Below, piece by piece: positions 57,258 through 64,000 of a stretch of 64,000 bases of DNA. Positions within the stretch are counted from its first letter, which is position 1. Each line of letters begins with the position of its first letter. The notes under the pieces are model-generated. The model did no database searches. It had not been told where the DNA came from and saw only the letters and a list, made by a program, of their open reading frames with translations. The stretch comes from CAYNVQ01 sp964400735 (GTDB lineage: Bacteria > Acidobacteriota > Aminicenantia > Aminicenantales > Aminicenantaceae). A program made the translations under genes and the position numbers. The stretch covers positions 1 to 64,000 of the forward strand of contig CAYNVQ010000009.1 of NCBI GenBank assembly GCA_964400735.1, in the 5' to 3' direction.

Positions 57258-60131
57258 ATGAAAACACTGAAGCAGATTGCGAAAAAATCGGCGCTTAGCG
57301 AAGAACAACTCGGCAAGATCGAGAAATCCATCCTTAAAAAAGGGATCTACAGCGCGAGGGCCGTAAGGGAAGAGATCGATTGGTTCTGCACACGTTTGGG
57401 AATGAATGAATACTACTTCCAGACCACACCCTTAAAGACCATTGCCGATCATATCGAAGCCTTGAAAGCGGCTGAAATCATGGCCTCGCTTCAGCAAGAA
57501 AAGATCCTGAAGATCGATATGGGCACGGAAAGAAAAAACGAAGCTATTTATCTTGTGGATGATACCCATCTGCGCGCCCGCGAGGTCGAAAACCGGATCG
57601 AAAAAAAATATCCTCATCACCGTGTCCATTCCTATCGCACTCAGGGAAAAGCCAAAGGCATCGAACACCTAAGGATGTATTTCGTCTACAAACCGAATTT
57701 CAACCTGAAGAGAAAAAAACCGAATGAGACCAACCTGAGAAAAATCGCCTGCCGATCCTTCTTGAAATCGTCCACTCCCGAAACCCTTCAGCGGTACCAA
57801 GATAGTCTGATTCGGGCCAAGGGTTGGGAAACGCCGCTTATCCAGACATCCTGCACCATGGACAAAAAGGAATTGAGGATCATGATCGTGGTGGACAGGG
57901 AGTCGAGCAGCCTATTCTTTTCCAACATATCCGATGTCATCAACTCGCATGGGTTCGTCTCTAACCGTAAATACATCGAGCAGTTCGCCAACGGCAAGAC
58001 GGTCTACTCCATCTATCTGGATGCTCTCTGCAGCGAAAAGACCCTGGAAAGCCTGATCGAGGACATCAGTCTTGTCTACGTGATCCCAAAAAGTCCCCTT
58101 TCCACTCTGTTCAGGAAGGGGAAGCTCACAGCTCAGGAAACCGTTTTCGGCGTTTCGGCCTGGAGCTTCGCTCATCAGTTTTTAACCGAATACAACGAGG
58201 AGTATTCGAAGCTGGTCAAAATCTTGAAGGAATCGCCCGAAATGATCGGAATCCTGCGAAACATGAAAACCAGATTAGCCAAAGACACTTTCAACGAAAC
58301 CAGAATCTGGGAAACTCTGGTCAATCACTACACGGTACTTAAAAAGGCATTCCGTCTTTTCGACAAAAAGCTCAATCCCTCGAAGAGAGTCCACGACATT
58401 CAGGCTGAAAGACAAAAGCTCGAGGAATATATCCCCCAGAAGGTCGCCGGCGATATCGAACAGCATATTTTCCATGCTGTTCTTCTTTTTATCGACATCA
58501 TATTACGGACCAATTTCTATAAAAAGGAGAAGAATTCACTGGCTTTCATGTATGCCCCACAGTATCTGAACAAGATAGAATACCCTGAAACTCCTTTCGG
58601 TATCTTCCAGGTTATAGCCCTGGAATTCAGGGGATTCCATATTAGATTCCGCGATATTGCTAGGGGCGGGATCCGGATCGTCCGCTCGAACAACCTCCAG
58701 AACTACCTCAACAACTCGGACTTCATTTTCGACGAGAACTACAATCTGGCTCTAACTCAGCAGAAAAAAAACAAGGACATTCCCGAAGGCGGTTCCAAAG
58801 GCACCATCCTTCTGGGCTGGGGCTACCAGGATAAGGGAGAGAGCGCCTTTAAAAAATACATCAACGGCCTCCTTGACCTTCTTCTTATCGATGAAGATAT
58901 CGTGGATCATTACGGAAAGGAAGCCATACTGTTTTTAGGACCGGATGAGGGAACCGCCGAGCTTATGGCCTGGGCTTCCGAAAGGGCCAAGACTCTGGAT
59001 TATCCATACTGGAAGGCATTCTCCACGGGAAAACCTCTGGAACTCGGAGGAATCCCCCACGATCTCTACGGCATGACCACCAACTCGGTCCACCAGTTCG
59101 TCTTGAAAATCATCGAAAAGGTGGGATTGGCGGAAAACAGAATCACCAAGGTTATGACCGGCGGCCCGGATGGCGATCTGGGAAGCAACGAAATCCTGAT
59201 CTCCAAGGACAAGATTCTGGCCATCATTGACGGCTCAGGAGTCTTGTATGATCCTCACGGTATCCATCGCAAAGAGCTGGAAAATCTGGCCAGACAGAGG
59301 AAAACCGTCGCTCATTTCCGGAAAAGTCTGCTCTCCGCCAAGGGGTTTTTAGTCACCGTCAAGGAGAGGAATATAACGCTTCCTGATGGTGAGCAGGTGG
59401 CCAACGGCCTGGAGTTCCGCAACACCTTCCATCTGCATCCCAAGTTTGCGGCCGATCTGTTCGTTCCCTGTGGGGGAAGGCCGGCCTCTATAAATATCAA
59501 CAACTGGACAGGTGTGCTCGACAAAAAAGGGAAACCAAAATTCAGGTTTATCGTCGAAGGAGCCAACCTGTTCATCACCCAAGAAGCACGTCTTCGACTC
59601 GAAGAGAAAGGCGTGATCATTTACAAAGACGCATCGGCCAACAAGGGAGGTGTGACATCCTCTTCGATGGAAGTCTTCGCCAGTCTTGCCCTCTCGGATG
59701 AAGAATACGAGAATCTGATGTGTGTGAAGGGTGGTCGGGTGAGTTCTTTCAGGAAACGCTATATAGAAGAAATTATCAAGCTCATAAAGCATAACGCATC
59801 CTTGGAATTCGAGGTCATATGGGGGGAAAATCAAGAGAAAAAGATCCCCCGTTCCATTCTCTCCGAAATGATCAGCAATAAAATCAACCAGATTACCGAT
59901 GCCGCTTACACTTCCGATCTCTACAGGGACAAGGACCTGTTCCACAACATCATCGAAGGATGCTGCCCCCTTTCTCTCATCCAGCGAGTCGGAATAGATA
60001 CCCTCACCAAGAGGGTTCCCGCTTCCTATCTAAAGGCCATATTTGCTTCCCGAATTGCCAGCCAGTACGTCTACACCTACGGATTGGATGCCAATGAACT
60101 AAATTTCTTCAGCTTCCTCAAAAACCTATAA
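57258..60131 (+). CDS. Large NAD-dependent glutamate dehydrogenase family protein
   Basis: A 957-aa cytoplasmic enzyme interconverting glutamate and 2-oxoglutarate plus ammonia. It is of the large GDH type, with an N-terminal regulatory region of about 450 residues before the catalytic part. Catalytic and cofactor signatures are FRDIARGGIRIVRSNN, EGGSKGTILLGWG, GPDEGTAELMAWASERA, MTGGPDGDLGSNE (dinucleotide site) and NKGGVTSSSMEV. The ATG at 57258 follows GGGAG; the ATG at 57207 adds 17 unlike residues. It is much larger than the 450-aa GDH of most bacteria and smaller than the 1600-aa type. No operon partners are seen. Confidence 0.9.
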   Translation: MKTLKQIAKKSALSEEQLGKIEKSILKKGIYSARAVREEIDWFCTRLGMNEYYFQTTPLKTIADHIEALKAAEIMASLQQEKILKIDMGTERKNEAIYLVDDTHLRAREVENRIEKKYPHHRVHSYRTQGKAKGIEHLRMYFVYKPNFNLKRKKPNETNLRKIACRSFLKSSTPETLQRYQDSLIRAKGWETPLIQTSCTMDKKELRIMIVVDRESSSLFFSNISDVINSHGFVSNRKYIEQFANGKTVYSIYLDALCSEKTLESLIEDISLVYVIPKSPLSTLFRKGKLTAQETVFGVSAWSFAHQFLTEYNEEYSKLVKILKESPEMIGILRNMKTRLAKDTFNETRIWETLVNHYTVLKKAFRLFDKKLNPSKRVHDIQAERQKLEEYIPQKVAGDIEQHIFHAVLLFIDIILRTNFYKKEKNSLAFMYAPQYLNKIEYPETPFGIFQVIALEFRGFHIRFRDIARGGIRIVRSNNLQNYLNNSDFIFDENYNLALTQQKKNKDIPEGGSKGTILLGWGYQDKGESAFKKYINGLLDLLLIDEDIVDHYGKEAILFLGPDEGTAELMAWASERAKTLDYPYWKAFSTGKPLELGGIPHDLYGMTTNSVHQFVLKIIEKVGLAENRITKVMTGGPDGDLGSNEILISKDKILAIIDGSGVLYDPHGIHRKELENLARQRKTVAHFRKSLLSAKGFLVTVKERNITLPDGEQVANGLEFRNTFHLHPKFAADLFVPCGGRPASININNWTGVLDKKGKPKFRFIVEGANLFITQEARLRLEEKGVIIYKDASANKGGVTSSSMEVFASLALSDEEYENLMCVKGGRVSSFRKRYIEEIIKLIKHNASLEFEVIWGENQEKKIPRSILSEMISNKINQITDAAYTSDLYRDKDLFHNIIEGCCPLSLIQRVGIDTLTKRVPASYLKAIFASRIASQYVYTYGLDANELNFFSFLKNL

Positions 60132-60276
60132 GAAGGTCTATCGCTTTTAACGAAACTGGATTGTTTACGGACCAATGCCAGCCGAACCTCCCATAAATGC
60201 TAATGGCAAGATCACTCCGTCTTTATGAAGTTTGACTTTCGTCCTATGGAGTGCTAAAAATTCACTTAATACAAAT

Positions 60277-60888
60277 ATGGAGTATCGACCTAGGTTTAAT
60301 ACGAGATATCTAAGATATCTGTTTTTCTGTATTATATTGGCGATTTTGCTCTGTCTGTTTCCCGTATCAGGCAGCCAAAAAAATCATGATACCATTTCCA
60401 TCGAGCAGGCCTATCTGGACGCCGAATCCCGAATTTTCAAACCTCTCCGCACGATCTGTAAGTGGCTGGATGATGCCAATTACCTCCTCGCAGAAGACGA
60501 TGACCAAACAAATTCTCAGAAACTTTTGAAGGTCAAATCCTTGAAAGGAACGAAAACCCTTTTTCTAAACATTGTTGAGATCCCAAAGAACCTACCCTTT
60601 GAGTTGGTTAGACCTTTGGAAATTCCGGAAGGATACAAAATGGAAACGGAAATGCCCCGTACCTCCACGCTTAAAGGCATGCTCTTCTTGGCTCACGGGA
60701 ATTTGGATGACAATGGCCATGTGCAAAACACAATCCAGATCACCGAAAGACTCATGGATCGAGGGAAAACCTCCTTCGGTTTCATGCTCCGTCCCGATCA
60801 AAGACATGGATTCAAAGGGAAAAAGAGAGAGCTTTTAAACCGCAAATCTACCGATTTCTGGTTCAAACATCTTCTCAGCTGCCGATAG
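60277..60888 (+). pseudogene. Internally deleted S9 (DPP4-like) peptidase remnant
   Basis: A 203-aa frame whose two halves belong to different parts of a dipeptidyl-peptidase IV-like S9 enzyme. Residues 1 to about 30 are a signal anchor (YLRYLFFCIILAILLCLFP) and up to about 125 the beginning of the beta-propeller (ICKWLDDANYLLAEDD, KLLKVKSLKGTKT). From about 128 it is the end of the catalytic domain: MLFLAHGNLDDNGHVQNT, with the triad Asp, and RPDQRHGFKG, with the triad His. The nucleophile segment GxSxGG and several hundred residues between are missing, so it cannot be an active peptidase. The joint lies near 60650. Confidence 0.75.
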
Positions 60889-60898
60889 GAGAGAAGGC

Positions 60899-61798
60899 CT
60901 GGAAAAATTCGAGTCCTTTGAAAAATGTCCGGTTTGCGCCAGCCCCTCTCTTCTATCTTATATAAAAGCGACATTAGAGCCTTCCCGTTTGAGCAGAGAG
61001 CAGATCAAAATCACGGACAGCGATTATGGAAGGACCTGGGCCCTCAGCCAGTGCAAAAACTGTACCCATATTTTTGCCAATCCTTTTCCTTCTCGAAATT
61101 TTATCCGATCCCTTTACAGCCAGACCGAAGATCCTCTCTACGAAGAAGAAGCGAAGGGGAGATCGAAGAACTTCGCGAGGATACTCTCCGTTCTGGATGA
61201 AATGTTTCCCAAAAGGGGGATTCTGTTCGATGTGGGGGCTGCAACAGGTCTTCTGCTGGAGATCGCCCGAAAAAGAGGATGGCAGGTCGAGGGAATCGAG
61301 CCCAGCTCCTGGGCCGTTCGTCTCGCAAGGGAAAGATATCAACTTGATCTTATAGAAGGAGTATTTGAAGAAGCTTCCCTGAAGAATAATCGCTACACAG
61401 CGATAACCATGGTGGACTTCATCGAGCACATCTCCCATCCCTTCGAAGCCGCAGTCAAAGCTCATCAAACCCTGTCTCCGGAAGGAATGATATGCTTGGT
61501 TACTCCGGATGTTGAAAGCTTGGCCGCTCGAATCATGGGAAGGAGATGGTGGCACTTCCGGCCAGGCCACCTGGGCTATTTCACCAAAAAAAGCCTGGAA
61601 ACGCTGCTGCGTCGGTCCGGATTTCAAATCATGAAGCAGCGTAAATACTCCTGGACTTTCAGCTTGCACTATCTTTTATCCCGCCGGCCCGGATCAAGAT
61701 TTCTTCTAAAAAACCGTGTTTTGGCTTCTTTCTGGAAAAGAATTCGGATAAAATTGGCCCTTCAAGATTCCTTTGAAGTGTATGCGAGGAAATATTAG
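60899..61798 (+). CDS. Zinc-ribbon class I SAM methyltransferase
   Basis: A 299-aa methyltransferase. No ATG gives a full protein: the first is 60989, but the frame upstream encodes a CPVC zinc knuckle that pairs with CKNC further on, a common N-terminal ribbon in such methyltransferases. A CTG at 60899, 6 nt after AGGAGA, is the likeliest start. The SAM motif is LFDVGAATGLLLEIARKRG, with ITMVDFIEHI as the post-motif. The end LSRRPGSRF is basic. Substrate unknown; such proteins often modify cell-surface sugars or lipids, which would fit the UbiA neighbour that begins 4 nt later. Confidence 0.85.
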   Translation: MEKFESFEKCPVCASPSLLSYIKATLEPSRLSREQIKITDSDYGRTWALSQCKNCTHIFANPFPSRNFIRSLYSQTEDPLYEEEAKGRSKNFARILSVLDEMFPKRGILFDVGAATGLLLEIARKRGWQVEGIEPSSWAVRLARERYQLDLIEGVFEEASLKNNRYTAITMVDFIEHISHPFEAAVKAHQTLSPEGMICLVTPDVESLAARIMGRRWWHFRPGHLGYFTKKSLETLLRRSGFQIMKQRKYSWTFSLHYLLSRRPGSRFLLKNRVLASFWKRIRIKLALQDSFEVYARKY

Positions 61799-61802
61799 CC
61801 GG

Positions 61803-62711
61803 ATGAATTCTTACCTCAAGGCCATGAGATTGGGGAGGTGGCCCCGCAGTCTGGCCATCTTTTCTGGGGTGGGAGCTTTCTATTTTCTACACCGTGAGGC
61901 CATCCCGTCCACCTCGATTTTTTGGTTTTTGGGACAATCTTTTTTCGTTTTCCTTCTCACCTGGACCATTTCGACTGCCAATTACATCATCAACGAGATA
62001 GCAGACGCACCCTTCGATATCCATCATCCCACAAAGAGCCAACGCCCCTTGGTAAAAGGAGAGATCAAAAAAACACCCCTTATAGTCTGGGGAATCCTCC
62101 TGAGTCTTCTCAGTCTTTGGCTGGCTTTTGCTTTTTTCACCTTTCCTTTTTTCCTCTCTCTATTGGCTCTGCTCATCGCCGGATTCTTGTACAACCTGAA
62201 GCCTATCCGGACAAAGGACATTCCTTTCCTCGATTCCATTTCCGAGTCAGCCAACAACCCCATTCGATTCCTGATCGGTTGGTTCGCTTTCTCTTCCGCT
62301 CACATTTTTCCCCCCTTGAGTCTCCTGTTCACCTGGTGGGTTTTCGGGAACTTTTTGATGGTCGCCAAAAGGCTTTCAGAATTTCGCCTCTTGAAGGATA
62401 AGGCAGAAAAATACAGGTCTTCCCTCAGCAAATATTCCATAAATTCTCTGGTATTAGGTATCACCCTGAGCACTATCTTCTTTTTTATCGGCTATTTCCT
62501 TTTTGCCTTCTCCTTCAAGCTGCAGTCCTTCATTTATTTTTCCCCCTTTGTTTTTGTCTATTTTTTCTTGATATTCTGGAAAACGTTGAAGGAAAAAGAA
62601 GCCCTGGAAGAACCGGAAAGCCTGTTTATGCATTCCAAGTTCTCCGCGTATACAATTTTTCTTGTCTTATTGTTTTTACTCTCCTTCTTCTTCGATACCG
62701 TCGGTAAATAA
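61803..62711 (+). CDS. UbiA family prenyltransferase
   Basis: A 302-aa membrane protein with about eight hydrophobic segments. The first aspartate-rich motif is NYIINEIADAPFDIHHPTKSQRP, written here as N-x3-E-x2-D-x3-D followed by HPTK-RP, resembling decaprenyl-phosphate phosphoribosyltransferase (DPPR synthase) relatives of UbiA. The second region is KPIRTKDIPFLDSISESANNP. This subgroup transfers ribose-5-phosphate or an aromatic group to polyprenyl phosphate, so a role in cell-envelope sugar lipid synthesis is plausible. ATG 61803 is preferred; the upstream ATG at 61773 lies inside the methyltransferase gene. Confidence 0.85.
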   Translation: MNSYLKAMRLGRWPRSLAIFSGVGAFYFLHREAIPSTSIFWFLGQSFFVFLLTWTISTANYIINEIADAPFDIHHPTKSQRPLVKGEIKKTPLIVWGILLSLLSLWLAFAFFTFPFFLSLLALLIAGFLYNLKPIRTKDIPFLDSISESANNPIRFLIGWFAFSSAHIFPPLSLLFTWWVFGNFLMVAKRLSEFRLLKDKAEKYRSSLSKYSINSLVLGITLSTIFFFIGYFLFAFSFKLQSFIYFSPFVFVYFFLIFWKTLKEKEALEEPESLFMHSKFSAYTIFLVLLFLLSFFFDTVGK

Positions 62712-62796
62712 ATTTCTATCTTCACAATTTATTCTCTATTGTTTACAGGTTGCGGATATGATACATTAACGACATCTAAAGATCCTGGAATAAACC

Positions 62797-63444
62797 ATGA
62801 GTATCTCGCAAATCACACTCAAACTCATCCTTGCCGTTGCCTTGGGGGGATTGATAGGATTCGAGAGGGAATCAAGCCAGAAGCCGGCAGGATTCCGGAC
62901 CAATATTCTCATTTGTTTGGGTTCGACCATGATGATGGTCTTCTCCCAGCTTCTCCTGCAAGGAAAGGAAGCGAGCGGAGGCGATATGACACGTATCGCA
63001 GCCGGAGTGATAACGGGCATCGGATTTATCGGAGCAGGGACTATCATTCAGGCAAAAGGCAGTGTAATCGGATTGACATCAGCAGCTACGCTCTGGGCCG
63101 TGGCTGGCCTAGGTCTGGTCATCGGAGGAGGCTATTATATAGTCGCTCTTATCTTCACCGGAATCATCATCCTCACTTTGGCCATATTCCGTCAGCTCGA
63201 ATCCCAATACCTGAAAAGAGAGCTGTATCATTACCATCTCAAAACCCAATATTCCAAAGATATCCTGCTCAACATCAAGAAATTAGCCCTTCATGAAGGG
63301 ATAAAGTTCAAAGAGATTTCTCATCAAGAAGAAGGGAACATCTACACCATCGATTTTTCTTTCCCGGCGCCCGAGGAAAAAGAACAAAAATTCAAGTGGA
63401 GCCTCCTCAATCTCGATGGAATCCTTGAGATAAAGATTGACTGA
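62797..63444 (+). CDS. MgtC/SapB family membrane protein
   Basis: A 215-aa inner-membrane protein with four or five transmembrane helices. The conserved start ALGGLIGFERESSQKPAGFRTN and the GAGTIIQAKGSVIGLTSAATLW motif are typical of MgtC/SapB. The C-terminal cytosolic part (about 150-215) is an ACT-like domain. MgtC-type proteins are implicated in Mg2+ starvation responses and pH homeostasis. Its stop codon region overlaps the start of rdgB by 8 nt. Confidence 0.93.
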   Translation: MSISQITLKLILAVALGGLIGFERESSQKPAGFRTNILICLGSTMMMVFSQLLLQGKEASGGDMTRIAAGVITGIGFIGAGTIIQAKGSVIGLTSAATLWAVAGLGLVIGGGYYIVALIFTGIIILTLAIFRQLESQYLKRELYHYHLKTQYSKDILLNIKKLALHEGIKFKEISHQEEGNIYTIDFSFPAPEEKEQKFKWSLLNLDGILEIKID

Positions 63445-64000
63445 AAAGGGCCTCCTTATCGCCACCACTAACCAGGGAAAAATAAGAGAATTCAAATCCA
63501 AATTAGAAAATAGTCCTCTTCCCGTCACCTCTCTTCGCGAACTCCCTCTCGACCATATTTTCCCCGAGAAAGGACAGACATTTCTCGAGAACGCCCGGGG
63601 AAAAAGCCTTTTTTACAGCCAATATTGGAATAGCCTGACTCTGTCCGAAGATTCTGGCTTAGAGATCGATTTCCTCGGAGGCGCTCCCGGCGTTTTCTCC
63701 TCGCGTTTTGCTGGCCCGGAGGCTACAGATAAGGAAAATATCGAAAAAGTCCTCCGTCTGATGAAAGACGTTCCTCCTGAAAAAAGACAAGCGAGATTCG
63801 TTTCCTGCTTGGTCCTGTCAAAAAATGGATATATCATCACCGAGATTCAAGAAACAGTCGAAGGCCTCATCACGACACAAAAAAAAGGCCAGGAAGGATT
63901 CGGATATGATCCGATATTCTATTATCCCCCTCTGGAAAAAACATTCGCTGAGCTTTCCGCAGAAAAGAAAAACGAAGTCAGCCATAGAGGCCGGGCTCTA
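63437..64000 (+). CDS. rdgB: RdgB/HAM1 non-canonical purine NTP pyrophosphatase (partial)
   Basis: 188 codons are visible before the window ends, close to the full family length of about 200. It hydrolyses dITP, dXTP and related triphosphates to monophosphates. It begins LTEKGLLIATTNQGKIREF from a TTG at 63437, with ATTN-x2-K the substrate loop, then LSEDSGLEIDFLGGAPGVFSSRF, GFGYDPIFYYP and ELSAEKKNEVSHRGRAL. No ATG lies in frame near the start, which explains why the gene is easy to miss. It overlaps mgtC by 8 nt. Confidence 0.93.
   Translation, partial: MTEKGLLIATTNQGKIREFKSKLENSPLPVTSLRELPLDHIFPEKGQTFLENARGKSLFYSQYWNSLTLSEDSGLEIDFLGGAPGVFSSRFAGPEATDKENIEKVLRLMKDVPPEKRQARFVSCLVLSKNGYIITEIQETVEGLITTQKKGQEGFGYDPIFYYPPLEKTFAELSAEKKNEVSHRGRAL

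Noticed and set aside
1..64000. CRISPR arrays, transposases, integrases or prophage genes
   Set aside because: I saw no regularly spaced repeats and no such protein families in the window.

Overview
The window looks like chromosome of a strictly anaerobic, Gram-negative-type bacterium. It carries two [NiFe] hydrogenases, three hydrogenase/Hdr delta (MvhD-like) subunits, two HdrA-type flavoproteins, a QmoC-like membrane protein, a sensory-type [FeFe]-hydrogenase homologue, lipobox and Sec-type signals, and a complete-looking peptidoglycan precursor set (murA, murB). The gene set reminds me of candidate phyla such as Aminicenantes or related Acidobacteriota-like anaerobes, but that is a guess from gene content. 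No rRNA, CRISPR array, transposase or prophage is visible.

Layout. 384-4070: a tight operon with an unrecognised 413-aa protein, an atypical SDR lacking the catalytic Tyr, a cupin and a PLP aminotransferase. 4284-9000: murA, a HIT protein, a UPF0173 hydrolase, a NYN protein, a DUF2520 protein and convergent murB. 9100-17600: a TPR protein, ligA, a DUF4388-DnaJ-TPR protein, split NAD synthetase, rsmI and hsp20; the two divergent intergenic regions here hold related nested inverted repeats. 17650-22250 (minus strand): comF-like, DksA/TraR-like, rlmH, rsfS, nadD, obg, rpmA, rplU. A tRNA-Val and a tRNA-Lys/tRNA-Glu pair lie at 22.4 and 29.2 kb.

23.2-26.7 kb: an ArsR repressor, a 69-aa small protein, HdrA and MvhD. 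27.4-28.8 kb: an HD-GYP response regulator. 30.5-33.5 kb: [NiFe] hydrogenase 1 and its protease. 33.8-41.6 kb: a signalling block with two DRTGG proteins, two stand-alone HATPase proteins, an H2-sensor-like [FeFe] hydrogenase, a PHP protein, a PAS histidine kinase, an NtrC-type activator and a Cys-rich response regulator behind a sigma-54 promoter.

41.7-51.5 kb (minus strand) is the most striking part: seven genes encoding a QmoC-like membrane subunit, an HdrA-NuoE fusion, a [2Fe-2S] protein, a NuoE-NuoF-NfnB/GltD fusion, an HdrA with a NuoG-like N-terminus, MvhD and a second copy of the 69-aa small protein. This reads as one large flavin-based electron-transfer complex joining NAD(P)H, H2 or ferredoxin, and the membrane quinone pool. 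A near-palindromic divergent regulatory region separates it from hypB-hypA, a third mvhD and [NiFe] hydrogenase 2 (52.0-56.7 kb).

56.7-60.9 kb contains two genes with large in-frame internal deletions (hypB-like and S9/DPP4-like) either side of a large glutamate dehydrogenase. The window ends with a methyltransferase, a UbiA protein, an MgtC protein and the start of rdgB.
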